Positions 23,518-33,337 of a stretch of DNA of 64,000 nt are shown piece by piece. The stretch comes from Forficula auricularia. Taxonomy: Eukaryota; Arthropoda; Insecta; Dermaptera; Forficulidae. A program made the position numbers and the translations under genes. The first letter of the stretch is position 1, and each line of letters starts with the position of its first letter. The DNA is taken from assembly GCA_024734495.1 (NCBI GenBank), contig JALMQS010000187.1, positions 16,051,688-16,115,687 of the forward strand, written 5' to 3'. The notes beneath the pieces are model-generated. The model saw only the letters and a list, made by a program, of their open reading frames with translations. It searched no databases and was not told where the DNA came from.

Positions 23518-24262
23518 TTAACCGACTTCAAAAAAAGGAGGAGGTTCTCTATTCGATTGAATTTTTTTTTATTTATTTTTTTTTTATTTATTTTTTTTTT
23601 GTGCCTATGTTACCTCATATCTCCGCCAATTGTCAACCGATTTTGAAAATTTTTTTTGCATTGGGTCCAGTCTAGCTTCCGATTGGTCCCATTTTTTTTC
23701 GATTTTTTTTCATAGGTATTAGACCTTTTTTTATTAGGTTTGTTTAGGTTTGTTTAGACCTAACCTCTTTGTTTATGAACCGATTTCGATGGTTCTTTTT
23801 TTATCCGAAAGGGGGTGTCTTAGGGATGGTGTCATATTAATTTGGTCAAGTTCTGATGATATAATCACTATTAATAACATCACTAAAAAGAGAAAAATTT
23901 TTAAGAAAAAAATAAAAACCGACTTCAAAAAATTAAGTGCAACAAATATAAAAATACACTAAAAGGTATAAAATAATTATTATCTTATTTAGTTACAACT
24001 AAACGACGAAATATTAACACGAAATTACTTTTTGAAGTTGGTGCCAAACATATACCTTTTATGAATCGCACTCGACGGATCTTACTTAGTACGTTTGGCT
24101 GGTACGCTCGCTTATAGGTATAGTTTGTTTGGCACCGACTTTAAAAAGTAATTTCGTGTTAATATTTCGTCGTTTAGTTGTAACTAAATAAGATAATAAT
24201 TATTTTATACCTTTTAGTGTATTTTTATATTTGTTGCACTTAATTTTTTGAAGTCGGTTTTT
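23518..24262. repeat. Composite repeat copy 2: unit Q then palindromic unit P
   Basis: This is the most complete copy. Q begins ACCGACTTCAAAAAAGGAGG and P spans 23916-24262 with inverted arms as at 251-590. Both Q and P begin with CCGACTTCAAAAAA, which suggests that P derives from Q ends or shares its terminus. A CCGACTTCAAAAAAGGAGG start is a motif I associate with dispersed insect repeats, from memory. Confidence 0.8.
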
Positions 24263-24489
24263 ATTTTTTTCTTAAAAATTTTCTTTTATATCCAGGGCCA
24301 GTCCCTTTTGCGCCGTCGTGCGAAATAGGGATTGGCGCCTTTATATGTAGTACCTGGAGGCACACTTCTTCCTTCAATTAAAATCTTTATTTTAATATTA
24401 TTTTTAATTTAAAATTTTGATAAAAAGGTCGATTTTTATTTGAGAGCCGTTTAAAAAAAAAAAAATAAAAAAAATACAAATATATATAT

Positions 24490-24840
24490 ATAACTATAAG
24501 ACCGAGCTTTGTTCGGGTTTAGCTAATGCTTGACAATAACACACCACAATCACAATACTTGTTCAAGGCCTTTGAGACCAAAGATTTAAACCTGGGTACA
24601 AAAGAAAAGAGGAACCCTTTTTAAATCCCTAAGATAAGATTGGCATTTGTCTACCTGAGAATAAAAACCATCAAAAACAATTTTGTCGAAGATGAGACCG
24701 TGACAGATCGAATTGTCAACCCAAAAAACCCCCTAACCCGTGAATTTCATCAAAATCGGTGGAGTCGTTTTCAAAATAGAACCTAGATACAAATATATAT
24801 ATATAAATAAATAAATATACAATTTTTGCTCGTTTAATAA
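24490..24840 (+). repeat. Dispersed repeat S ending in AT microsatellite
   Basis: It contains GAAGATGAGACCGTGACAGA and CGTGAATTTCATCAAAATCG, ending in (TA)n. An inverted copy is at 56800-56950. No protein. Confidence 0.6.
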
Positions 24841-24958
24841 GAGTAGATATACACAGAGCCCAAATTACTGCGGCCATAACATTTTACACGTTCCAAAGGT
24901 TTTTTATAAAAAATAATTAATAGGGCGAATAATAAATAGTTTCAGCCGCTTTTGAGAT

Positions 24959-25164
24959 TTTTTTTTTTTTTTTTTTTTTTAATGCAATCGAATGCAAGAA
25001 GGGGTGCACCAGTAAAGATGTAGCCCCTATGGATCTCGAAAGACCCTTGCATTACCGAAGAGAAGGGAAAGTTGATTAAGAGAGAGGATGTAGACGCAGG
25101 TGTCTATGCACCCTGGTTTTGAAGGTTTGAAGATCATAGGTGCTGGGAAAGATAGAGGCTGGAT
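24959..25164 (-). mobile_element. 3' end of the Jockey/CR1-like LINE
   Basis: On the minus strand this gives the LINE C-terminal codons and 3' UTR of the copies at 4.6 and 7.1 kb and a poly(A) tail (poly-T at 24959-24980). It is 5'-truncated to about 205 bp. The 3' end TGCATTCGATTGCATT is identical. Confidence 0.9.
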
Positions 25165-25165
25165 A

Positions 25166-25560
25166 CAGTCGATTCTCGATAATTCGAACTCTTCAGATAT
25201 TAACTTCGGTAAATCGAAAAAATGTTATGTATTTTGATACGCTCGATAACTCGAAATCATTTTCGTAACAAGAGGGGAGAGAACGTTCTATAATTCGAAC
25301 TAGGCCACTTGCCCTATTTATAATTCGAATTTTTCCTAGAAATCTTTACTCCTCATTTTCCACGTAATGTTTACCTCCTTTCAGCCCAGTTTAACTTCCA
25401 AATTCTCTTTAGTTAATATATATGTTCTTTTCTTGTCGTTTTCATTGTTTTTACTTTTTTACTTGAGGCTATAGGTACATATATAAAATTTATGTAAGAG
25501 CCCATACATATTTTCAAATATATAATAAAAACTCTGAATAATTCGATTTTTTACGTTAAA
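25166..25560. mobile_element. pogo/Tigger-like MITE remnant
   Basis: The left end CAGTCGATTCTCGATAATTC resembles pogo-type termini, and internal TATAATTCGAA blocks recur. The right end near 25530 (CTGAATAATTCGA) is degraded. A matching fragment at 49010-49100 carries TCTCGATAATTCGAAATCC. Confidence 0.55.
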
Positions 25561-25593
25561 TTGAGTTCTGGAAGAAATTTAATAAATTCGATT

Positions 25594-25755
25594 TTTGTTT
25601 CTTTCCTCTTGATTATTCAAAAGGAAACATCACCAGATACAATCATGTTCAAACCTGTCACAGCACGCTCGCTGTTTGCCAGTAGCAGCCAGCATCAGTC
25701 CGTTCATTTAAGAAAGGGTTTTGGGGGTTTAGAATATATCTGTACTTATAAATAG
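25594..25755 (+). CDS. Weak candidate exon with presequence-like N-terminus
   Basis: The frame from the ATG at 25645 reads MFKPVTARSLFASSSQHQSV, basic and Ser-rich without acidic residues, like a mitochondrial presequence. It then runs into an inverted repeat (25708-25735 with 25801-25828; GGGTTTTGGGGGTTTAG and its complement) and stops. No donor site and no homolog were recognised; it may be chance. Confidence 0.2.
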   Translation, partial: FVSFLLIIQKETSPDTIMFKPVTARSLFASSSQHQSVHLRKGFGGLEYICTYK

Positions 25756-25889
25756 AAATGAAGGAATGACTGAATGAATGAATTTATAACTCCAGAGTAC
25801 ATTCTAAACCCCCAAAACCCTTTCTTAATCTTAATTTTAAATAAATAAAAATTCTTCTTTGTACTTTAACCCTTCCATCTCCCTTCTCT

Positions 25890-26146
25890 TAATCTTAAAG
25901 TTAAAAAATTTTACTTCTAAATTATTTTATATTTTTGTAGGTACTCAGTTTTCTCTGTGAACTGCTGAAGATGAGTTCGTACCCCAAAATATATATATAG
26001 TGATGCTAACAAACATTTTGTCTTTTATTTTTGTGAAACCTACCTAGAATTTTATATTTTTTAATTTTTTAAAATTTTAAACATTTTTAAAATTTTCTTT
26101 ACTTTATTTAAATATGTTTCACCAAGAACCTACACCATTCTCTCTT
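25890..26146 (+). mobile_element. Family B hammerhead-type element with near-complete 3' tail
   Basis: The core at 25965-25995 is CTGAAGA, then TGAGTTCGTACCCC, then AAAA in place of GAAA, so G12 is lost. The downstream GTGAAACCTACCTAG tract and 3' tail GTTTCACCAAGAACC follow. TCTCTTAA is found at both edges, a likely short target duplication. Confidence 0.65.
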
Positions 26147-26159
26147 AACAATATACAAT

Positions 26160-26540
26160 TCAGTGGTGCCCCCCCTAGCTTCATGACTCACCCCCTAATA
26201 TCATAGAAAGTAACCCCCCATTTTATTCACTTCTAAAGAATTAGAAGAGCTTTTTATTAACTTTTTTTGAACTTTCATAAGACTTGACCGTTTATATTTT
26301 TAGCATATTATTCTAAAATGCAACAATTTTAACCCCATTTACCCAGAAATTTCAATGACGCACTCTACGTCTTAACCCCCCCCCCTCTGTGGGCACCTCT
26401 GTATAATTTGAATAAATTATTTAAGAAATCGGCTTGCTTTTTTATTTTTGTAATTTTTTCTTAAAAATATTTTCAACCCTATTTTTCTTGTTTTATTATT
26501 ATTTTGAATGAAAGTGTATAAGCATTAGAAAAATAATTAA
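26160..26540. other. C-rich repeat fragments, no gene
   Basis: C-tracts (GTGCCCCCCCTAGCTTCATG; CCCCCCCCCTCTGTGGGCACC) mark fragments of a dispersed repeat also seen at 38470-38550. Nothing else is supported. Confidence 0.45.
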
Positions 26541-26582
26541 AAATCACTTGAGAATACACACATACACAAACAAACGTACACA

Positions 26583-26754
26583 TTTTTTATCCCATAGAAC
26601 AACCTGATTTAATTCATTAGTTGGTGTTTTATATTCTGCTGTTAAATATAGAAATAATTCTTTGACATTCCAATTAAATAGACTACTAAGATTAGTTTGT
26701 AAATCGAAAGTAATAAATCCTAAATCATTTTTCTCTCTTGATGCACTATAATCA
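26583..26754 (-). CDS. SPCS3: Exon of a signal peptidase complex subunit 3 (SPCS3/SPC22)-like gene
   Basis: The minus strand has TGCCTTTTTTTAG (acceptor) followed by codons for DYSASREKNDLGFITFDLQ, then NWNVKELFLYLTAEYKT and NELNQVVLWDK. This is the signature of SPC22/23, the single-pass ER membrane subunit of signal peptidase: R-x-DLGFITFD, then WNVKQLFLYL, then LNQVVLWDK. The usual N-terminal membrane segment and the C-terminal YFFDDG region are not seen nearby, so they must lie on other exons or be lost. The donor is uncertain: after GATAAA comes AAATGTGTACG, where GTGTAC could serve. It could be a live exon or a pseudogene piece. Confidence 0.7.
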
Positions 26755-26829
26755 CTAAAAAAAGGCACTTTTATAAAAAAACTCACCAAATTTGATATTT
26801 TCAAGACAGATTAAAGAACAGAAAAAAAC

Positions 26830-27360
26830 TTTTACGAGTAGACTTATGGTATTGTCACGTAATGTCCTAATTACTGCCAGATTTTTTATTTTTCATAAGG
26901 GTTGAATTTCTTTATTTCTAGCATGGCCTCCGCATGAAATTTCGGAACCGGGGCTGAAAATCTGAAGCGAGTCCCCCGTGGAAAAAGTTAGTCACCCTGC
27001 CAATTTTTTTAACATACCCCTTTAAAAAATGGGAACCCACATGTGCACCTGGACCCCCTTGCAGAGGCTATGATTTCTATAATAGACTAGATCCTTTTGA
27101 TTTATGATGTATTAAGAAAATAGAAAATTTGATTTCTACGATTAAATGTTTCTCTATTTTTATATAGGGTCATTCATTTCCATACTAACTTTTATATTTT
27201 TTGATTATACTCATTTTCGATTTAATGATATTCATGAGCGTCCAGAATATTTCCAGAGAAAACCTATTAGAAATAAATTATTGTCACTTCATTTAGCCTC
27301 AATGCTCAATGGCCGATTTTATTTGTCCAAGATAAACTTATAAACGTGGTTATTATTTTT
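26830..27360. other. No supported gene
   Basis: It contains a fragment of a C-rich dispersed repeat (26920-27060) and AT-rich DNA. The open frame at 27146-27343 lacks splice sites and similarity. Confidence 0.4.
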
Positions 27361-27370
27361 TTATTTTTAG

Positions 27371-27463
27371 GCCAAGGCGGAGGTCAGCGGGTCGCTGGGG
27401 GGATTGGCGTCGAGAAGACTCGGAGGACCATTGAACGTCGAGGAGCGTTTATTTATAAGGAAG
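27371..27463 (+). CDS. Candidate exon B of an unidentified + strand gene
   Basis: The acceptor TTTTTTTATTTTTAG and donor AAG/gtaaga bound a 93-bp GC-rich island in AT-rich DNA. Phase 0 reads AKAEVSGSLGGLASRRLGG then PLNVEERLFIRK. It joins in frame with exon A (11153) upstream and the 34290 exon downstream. Frame 3 is also open (QGGGQRVAGGIGVEKTRRTI) but leads to a stop when joined to 53378 and 56282. No domain was recognised; a spliced non-coding RNA is the alternative. Confidence 0.5.
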
Positions 27464-27809
27464 GTAAGAAAAAAAAGAAATAACGCTTTTCCTTAATTGC
27501 GGATGTCACTAGGCTAAGAATGGTCAGGTAATGGGCTTTGTATAGCCATCCATCCATCTCACTTTGACACTTGATTAAGATTTAAACGCGTAAATGCCGA
27601 CCAGGACGTCCAGATAAATCGAGACATGTTGGAAAATAAATAGCCTTATAGGATAATAAGGACTGTCTATGTCGTTATATTGCTACAAAAAATATGTATG
27701 ATCTACTATTATTTAACTATTAGGTATAAGGGTAATTGAACTCTGAATATGGTACAAAATAATAATAATTAAATTGCATTTCATCTTAAACGGAAAAAGA
27801 CAATAATAC

Positions 27810-27990
27810 TCTTAAAAGTATTACATCTTTCGGCCTTTTGGCTATCTGATGACTGGTGTATCCAAAAATTTTTTTATATAAATATTAACAAATTCCCGCT
27901 CTGAAGATGGGCACAATCAATAGCCGAAACGTTCATTCATAATTAAAATAGAAATAAATAAAAGCTGCACGTCTCTTATTTTAACCCCTT
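27810..27990 (+). mobile_element. Family F hammerhead-like element
   Basis: At 27901-27933: CTGAAGA, a weak stem II (GGGCACAATCAATAGCC), GAAAC and GTT. It is followed by a conserved-looking tail (AAAAGCTGCACGTCTCTTAT). The stem I pairs next to the cleavage site fail, so it is probably inactive. Just upstream, 27826-27860 reads TCGGCCTTTTGGCTA, identical to 15 nt near the 5' end of U2 snRNA; further similarity is weak. Confidence 0.45.
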
Positions 27991-28029
27991 CATAAATTAA
28001 TAATTAAACAATACAATCCACTTGGAAAT

Positions 28030-28600
28030 ACTGTCCAATAATGAAAATGTTTCGGGCTCAAAAATAGCTGATTTTTGTGTATTTCCGCCTGCTGAATTCA
28101 AAAATCACCATAAAAATTATCGATTAGCTCTTGTTTTGGAGATATTATCGGTGAAAACGACGAAAAAGGCCATTTTGATCTATTTTCGTGTCCCATTATA
28201 TATTACACAGCAATATTTGAAATCACAATATTTTTTAATGGAAAACAGCTTCCTCTTTGATTTTCAAATTACCACTTGATTTTAGCTCAATTAGCACTCG
28301 AATTAGAACTAAAAAACTAAAACTACGTGATTATAAAGGATAATAAACATAGATAAAAACATGTGGTCTTAGTTTGTTAGTTATAATTCGATTTCTAATT
28401 GAGCTACAAGTGGTAATTTGAAAATCAAAGAGGAAGCTGTTTTCTATTACGTCAACAAAATATTGAGATTTCAAATATTGCTGTTTAATGGGGTTTGAAA
28501 TAGGTCAAAATGGCCTTTTTCGTCGTATAAAACTCCTACTGGAATCCATTGCTAGGTTTATGGATACATATTTTGTTTAATTTTTGTTGAGCAGTGTATT
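28030..28600. mobile_element. Foldback element
   Basis: The left arm (GGCCATTTTGATCTATTTTC, then GCTTCCTCTTTGATTTTCAA) is complemented by the right arm (TTGAAAATCAAAGAGGAAGC, then GAAATAGGTCAAAATGGCC). The right end reads GTTGAGCAGTG. Arms of about 200 bp surround a spacer of roughly 120 bp. The frame at 28022-28279 is a shadow of the repeat. Confidence 0.7.
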
Positions 28601-28662
28601 GATTGGTTAATATTCTTTCAAAACTTAAATGACTTATGTAGAATTTAATTTCATTTTAGGGT

Positions 28663-29056
28663 TTATTTAGCCACACAAATTAAACAAATAGAGTAATTTC
28701 AGTTAATTAACAATATTTATTTTATTTATTTACTAGATGGTTTTCGGTCACCACTGGTAGACCATCTTCACTAGCACTCATCATATATTGTAAAATATTC
28801 CATGTTTGTTTATTTACTAATTTATAAAATTAAATTCTTCAAATGGAACTTGAGTTTTGGAAGAATCTTATAAAAACAAATTGGATTTTCAACGTCTTTT
28901 CATCAAAGAAACATGGAACATTTTACAATATATGATAACTGAAGATGGTCTAGCTGTAGTGACCGAAACTATATAGTAAATCTATGAAATAAATAGTGTT
29001 AATTAACTGAAATTACTCTATTTATTTCATTTGTGTGACTAAATAAACCCTTAAAT
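28663..29056. mobile_element. Family E palindrome with a hammerhead on each arm
   Basis: AGGGTTTATTTAGCCACACA at the left is complemented by TGTGTGACTAAATAAACCCT at the right (about 29034-29053). The left arm has a minus-strand core at 28741-28771 (GTGAAGA; C3 mutated; GAAAA). The right arm has a plus-strand core at 28939-28978 (intact). AACTTAAAT/CCTTAAAT near the ends may be a short target duplication. Confidence 0.7.
28930..28990 (+). ncRNA. Hammerhead ribozyme motif, family E
   Basis: CTGAAGA (28939-28945), extra T, stem II GGTC...GACC, GAAAC (28965-28969), stem III ACTATATAGT, then A (cleavage GUA). Core residues are intact. Stem I beside the cleavage site pairs poorly (A opposite A), so activity is uncertain. 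Confidence 0.6.
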
Positions 29057-29475
29057 TTATAAAATTATTGATTAATAAATTTTAAAATCTACAGATTCTG
29101 TTATTTTGACTTATAGAAGATATATTATTTAAATTTTTAATAGTATTATCCTTATTTATCCAAATAGATGATTTTTTCTATATAAATACATATTTCACTG
29201 GAAATAGTTTAAAAATTTGAAGTTTTTTTGAATGAGATCGAACACAAAAATGATGCACTGAGCAGCTGCTTCTGTTCTATAGGCCAGTTTTTTTTTTCAA
29301 ATGTAGGAGATTTATTTTGAGGGAAGGGGGAGGGGATTCCACCCCGATTGAGAAACCACTGCTCTAAAAAGTAAAGAATAATGGTAAATCACTCGTATCC
29401 ATAATAAGCATTAATTAACAGGAATAGCAGGGAATTGGACAAAAATTAAAAACAGAGTTTTTATTGAATGGGCCA

Positions 29476-29588
29476 GACGTTTCGTCGATTAATTTCGACT
29501 TCCTCAGTGGCTCATTCTATCACTCTTTGTCAAAAGACGCGTAGTGGAATTGGCCAGACGTTTCGTCGATTAATTTCGACTTCCTCAG
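29476..29588 (-). ncRNA. Two minus-strand hammerheads in the left arm
   Basis: The complement of 29501-29507 and 29582-29588 is CTGAGGA; the complement of 29476-29483 and 29557-29564 is GAAACGTC; stem II is the same GTCGA hairpin. Transcripts of either strand of the element would therefore contain complete ribozymes. Confidence 0.7.
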
Positions 29589-29831
29589 TGGCTCATTCTA
29601 TCACTCTTTGTCAAAAGACAATTCCACTACGCGTCTTTTGACAAAGAGTGATAGAATGAGCCACTGAAAGTGAAAATTATCGACAAGCATCTGGTCCAGA
29701 CAATTCCACTACGCGTCTTTTGACAAAGTGATAGAATGAGCCACTGAAGAAGTCGAAATTAATCGACGAGACGCATCTGGTCCAGACAATTCCACTACGC
29801 GTCTTTTGACAAAGAGTGATAGAATGAGCCA

Positions 29832-30123
29832 CTGAGGAAGTCGAAATTAATCGACGAAACGTCTGGTCCAGACAATTCCACTACGCGTCTTTTGACAAAG
29901 AGTGATAGAATGAGCCACTGAGGAAGTCGAAATTAATCGACGAAACGTCTGAGTCCAGACAATTCCACTACGCGTCTTTTGACAAAGAGTGATAGAATGA
30001 GCCACTGAGGAAGTCGAAATTAATCGACGAAACGTCTGGTCCGAGACAATTCCACTACGCGTCTTTTGACAAAGAGTGATAGAATGAGCCACTGAGGAAG
30101 TCGAAATTAATCGACGAAACGTC
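29832..30123 (+). ncRNA. Four tandem hammerhead ribozymes, 86-87 nt period
   Basis: The cores CTGAGGA start at 29832, 29918, 30005 and 30092. Each is followed by an extra A, stem II GTCGAAATTAATCGAC, and GAAACGTC at 29856, 29942, 30029 and 30116. Cleavage after each GTC would release linear monomers of 86-87 nt. In these internal monomers stem I is GCCA with TGGT (wobble), then a mismatch and two more pairs. Confidence 0.75.
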
Positions 30124-30167
30124 TGGTCCAGACAATTCCACTACGCGTCTTTTGACAAAGATTGATA

Positions 30168-30219
30168 GAATGAGCCACTGAGGAAGTCGAAATTAATCGA
30201 CGAAACGTCTGGCCCATTC
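30168..30219 (+). ncRNA. Terminal hammerhead of the array with best stem I
   Basis: GAATGAGCCA (30168-30177), CTGAGGA (30178-30184), extra A, stem II GTCGA/TCGAC, GAAACGTC (30202-30209), then TGGCCCATTC (30210-30219). The two outer strands pair at nine of ten positions with one A-C mismatch, a strong type I stem I. Stem III is the 4-nt palindrome ACGU, expected to work through dimers. Confidence 0.8.
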
Positions 30220-30404
30220 AATAAAAACTCTGTTTTTAATTTTTGTCCAATTCCCTGCTATTCCTGTTAAGTAAAGAATAATTTTTAGGTAAATTAGGAG
30301 TGTCGCGATGATTTCAAATAAGTGAGAATGTGACCACACTAGTTGATATACGAAAATTTCCGACTTTTTACCAATAACTGGTATTTGTAAAAAAAGTATT
30401 TCAC

Positions 30405-30590
30405 ATTGAGACCCCTATGGACCGGGGATAGAATAGGTCCATAGTATCCTCTGCTTGTCGTAAAAGGCGACTAAAAGGGGTTGGACGGGAGGTTAACAAG
30501 TCCACTCTGTAAAAAAACCTCCCAGTCATGGAAGCAAGCATTTGCTTCCATTCAACAGTGAGAAGAATATTATAATATGACACCTAGATA
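30405..30590. repeat. Fragment of a dispersed repeat (CTGCTTGTCGTAAAAGGCGA)
   Basis: The tract GTATCCTCTGCTTGTCGTAA-AAGGCGACTAAAAGGGG resembles a motif common in invertebrate repeats, from memory. A minus-strand frame through it has no family match. Confidence 0.4.
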
Positions 30591-30599
30591 AAACAAAAA

Positions 30600-31215
30600 T
30601 AATACAATAAGATTCTAAAGAAAACAAAAAAGCACATTTCTTCTTTTGAGAAGCTTCTTGTATAAGAAACTTGGATTATATGTTTACTTAGCTGCGAAGC
30701 CTGGTTTTTATTGGGAGTTGCCTCTCTCTAAGTAAGTTCTTTGACTTCGTACTAATAAAAATTTGGAACTAATATATATATTTCATTCATGCATGGGATG
30801 CATACTGCACTTCTGATGCAATTTTTAATCAGTTCATAAACATTTATTCAGGAATTACATTAAAATACTAATCAGAATTTTAAACAATAGAATTTTTGGC
30901 AGATTTTAAACAAAATAGAATCGGAATTGATTCTAAAATAAGAGAGAATTTTTTTTAAATTAACTTTGCTTGATAATCATCAACCAATAAACATATCAAT
31001 TAAACAAAAAAATGTCAATTTCAAAGCTTAGATTGCAATAATGTACATATTTGAATTCAATTTTATTATAATTTAATTGAATTATGAATAAAAAATTTCA
31101 ATTAAATTACACATTGCTATTTGCTTTGTGTAATTCTTAAGGCCATTTATTTAATGATTTCTTATCAAGGGATGCTTGTCCGGGGTCATTTAAAAGGCCT
31201 ACTCTCCGAGTCTCT
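30600..31215. other. AT-rich DNA, no gene seen
   Basis: Nothing structured was found apart from low-complexity AT sequence and a short direct-repeat-like tract near 30660-30730. Confidence 0.4.
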
Positions 31216-31221
31216 TCTTTG

Positions 31222-31330
31222 TGGGCTCCTTAGCTCAGTGGGTTAAGTGAGAGCATTACTAGAGTAATTAAATACGGATTAATTTTTAATTTAATTATTC
31301 AGGCTCAATCTGGTTCGGATCCCAAGCCAT
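31222..31330 (+). mobile_element. tRNA-like SINE head or tRNA pseudogene
   Basis: GGGCTCCTTAGCTCAGTGGG (A box, D stem GCTC/GAGC) is followed by ATTACTAGAGTAAT and, after an AT-rich insert, TGGTTCGGATCCCA (B-box-like) and AGCC pairing GGCT. The insert and one-base change in the B box argue against function. Confidence 0.5.
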
Positions 31331-31339
31331 GCATAATAT

Positions 31340-32570
31340 TTAAAATTTAAATTATTATTTATATATGGTATAAATCTGTTGTTTTTTTTCAAATTATTTT
31401 AAAAGATTGATTTGTTTAATTATTATTTTACCACAAGTATTTCGATATTTTAAATAAATTTTAATTAAAATGTATATTTTGATTGCTGATAAGGCGAACC
31501 TTACTGACATTTATAAATGTGTACACTTAGCGTGCTTTACGTATATTACCCATGATTTCATGATTGACTGCGACGTCGGCAACCTTGATTACACTTCTTT
31601 ATTTATGCGAGTTTTATTTTCTGATTTCTACGTTAAATTAAACCATGAGAATAATTTTTAAATCAAGCCCTAAAAAGACACTTTTCTAATCGACTAATCA
31701 AATACGGCTGGAACTACATATTTTGATTTAAAAATTGAGCAACTACTTACAAAAAGCCCTAATAAGTGAACATCGAAAAAATTATATTTTTCCAGATATT
31801 AATTATTTTGTCAAAGTGTTTGTTAGTACCATATATTGTGTACGCTCTAGTTCAAAAACTAGATTGAATATCTATTAAAACGAAATTTCACATGTAGTTT
31901 TGGTGCATTGAGATTAAGAGCTGATTAGATTTTGGGTTTGAATTTGAACTAAAAGTTACGGGTGAGTGGAAATTTCAAACTAAAAAAAAAAAAAAATTTC
32001 GGGGGCCAATATTGGGCAGGATATGGATTCAAAAAATACAAGTATCAATATAATTTCTAAGTTCTAGACCCTTTAATCGATTTGTACAAAATTTCGCATA
32101 TCCGCCCAAAATAACGCACTATCTGAAATTTATACTAACCAAAAAGTGCGGGTGGGGGAGGGGTTTAAAAATATTGTAAGTTGATGTAGACATTTATTAA
32201 AATAATATATTTAAATAAAATTTAATTAAATACAATTTCAAAAGATATTTTACACATGAGTTTTTGAATTTACATTATTCGAAGCCTTCCTATCTTTTTG
32301 CTTATTGTGTTTAGAAATATTTGCAATGTGGATAAAAATAATTTTCATCCATGATTTTTTTCTGGATTCATACTTTATGAATAAAAAATGGTAAAAGCTC
32401 GTTCTGAAACGCATTTAAAAAATCACGATAGTATTTACATAATATTTTTTACTAATGTTTAAATTCTATTTTTCTCTATTAAATCGTGGAATTTATGAAT
32501 GAAATATTGTGTTGTCATCACAAATACGTATGTATGAAAAATTTCAAGAAAATCAACTTGGGTCAAAATT
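31340..32570. other. AT-rich DNA with a degraded T-type repeat; no gene seen
   Basis: About 31840-32170 carries T-family phrases (ACTAGATTGAATATCTATTA; TCAAACTAAAA; GGTGGGGGAGGGG). The frame at 31470-31661 has no splice sites or similarity. Confidence 0.4.
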
Positions 32571-32573
32571 ATG

Positions 32574-33133
32574 ATTCATAAAGAGAAACAAAGTGGTTGT
32601 CCTCTGCTTGATTGATGAAAATAAACATACACACATATATATCAAACATAGATGTGTATATATATGAAAAATACAAATCTTTTATAAAAAACAATCCAAA
32701 ACACGTTTATTCAAAAGCCAAACGTTTCCGGGAGAGTTTCTCCCTTTTTCAATGGTCCATTTTTTTTTCAAAAAAACAAATAAAAAAGTTACTTTCTCTA
32801 GAATTTAGAAAGTAACACTAAGATATTAAATATTTTTAAAATTCATAAAAAATTTAATATCATGCATGCTAACTGGCTGCTCGGATCAGTAAGAGCAAAA
32901 AAATTTTCATGACCCCTTGAAAAATAATATTTATAATTAAAAAAGACTGATAATGAAGGCCAAGTCTTCGAAACTATAGTCTCAAACAAATAAATAATAT
33001 ATATATATATATGTATATATATATTTGATATATATGTGTGTATGTTTATTTGCATCAAGCAGAGGACAACCTCTTTGTTTTTCTTTATGATTCAACAACT
33101 TTGCTACTTCTCAGCAAAATAAAAACTTTTCAA
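32574..33133 (+). mobile_element. Family J hammerhead-type element, about 8-bp TSD
   Basis: TCAAAATT flanks the segment. The left part begins GATTCATAAAGAGAAACAAA and is inverted near 33060-33090 (palindromic ends). The right end carries TTTGCTACTTCTCAGCAAAA, a variant of the family A tail. A plus-strand core lies at 32947-32981 (CTGATAA, GAAG/CTTC stem II, GAAACTATAGTC), one base from intact. A minus-strand decayed core is at 32725-32755 (stem II GGGAGAAACTCTCCC, GAAACGTT). Confidence 0.65.
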
Positions 33134-33337
33134 TCAAAATTTGATTACAAGATTTTATCCATAGAGTAATACAAACCGAGAAACTAAGTTAAAAAGTGGA
33201 ATAAATTCCCCCATCTAATTTAAAATATTCTCAATTACAAAATTATATTCTATTATTTAACTTATAATTTCTAATCTTGATATATAGAGTGGCTTCTTCA
33301 GTTACAGTTATGGGAGAACGTAATACAGTTCAAGTAC

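Larger units (their letters stand above)
29383..30268. mobile_element. Family C element expanded into a hammerhead satellite, 12-14 bp TSD
   Basis: AAGTAAAGAATAAT is present at 29369-29382 and 30269-30282. The terminal parts are inverted (AATAGCAGGGAATTGGAC and complement; AATGGGCCAGACG and complement). Inside, two minus-strand ribozyme monomers (29476-29507, 29557-29588) are followed, after a turn near 29615-29640, by seven plus-strand monomers spaced 86-87 bp; the last five have intact cores. No protein: the minus-strand frame through it (29847-30092) is the repeat read in translation. Confidence 0.9.

Noticed and set aside
29847..30092. 81-residue repeat protein on the minus strand
   Set aside because: It is the 86-87 bp ribozyme satellite read in a frame; frame shifts at each 87-bp unit and no start or stop context.
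31470..31661. 63-residue plus-strand protein
   Set aside because: No family, no splice sites, and flanked by AT-rich non-coding DNA.
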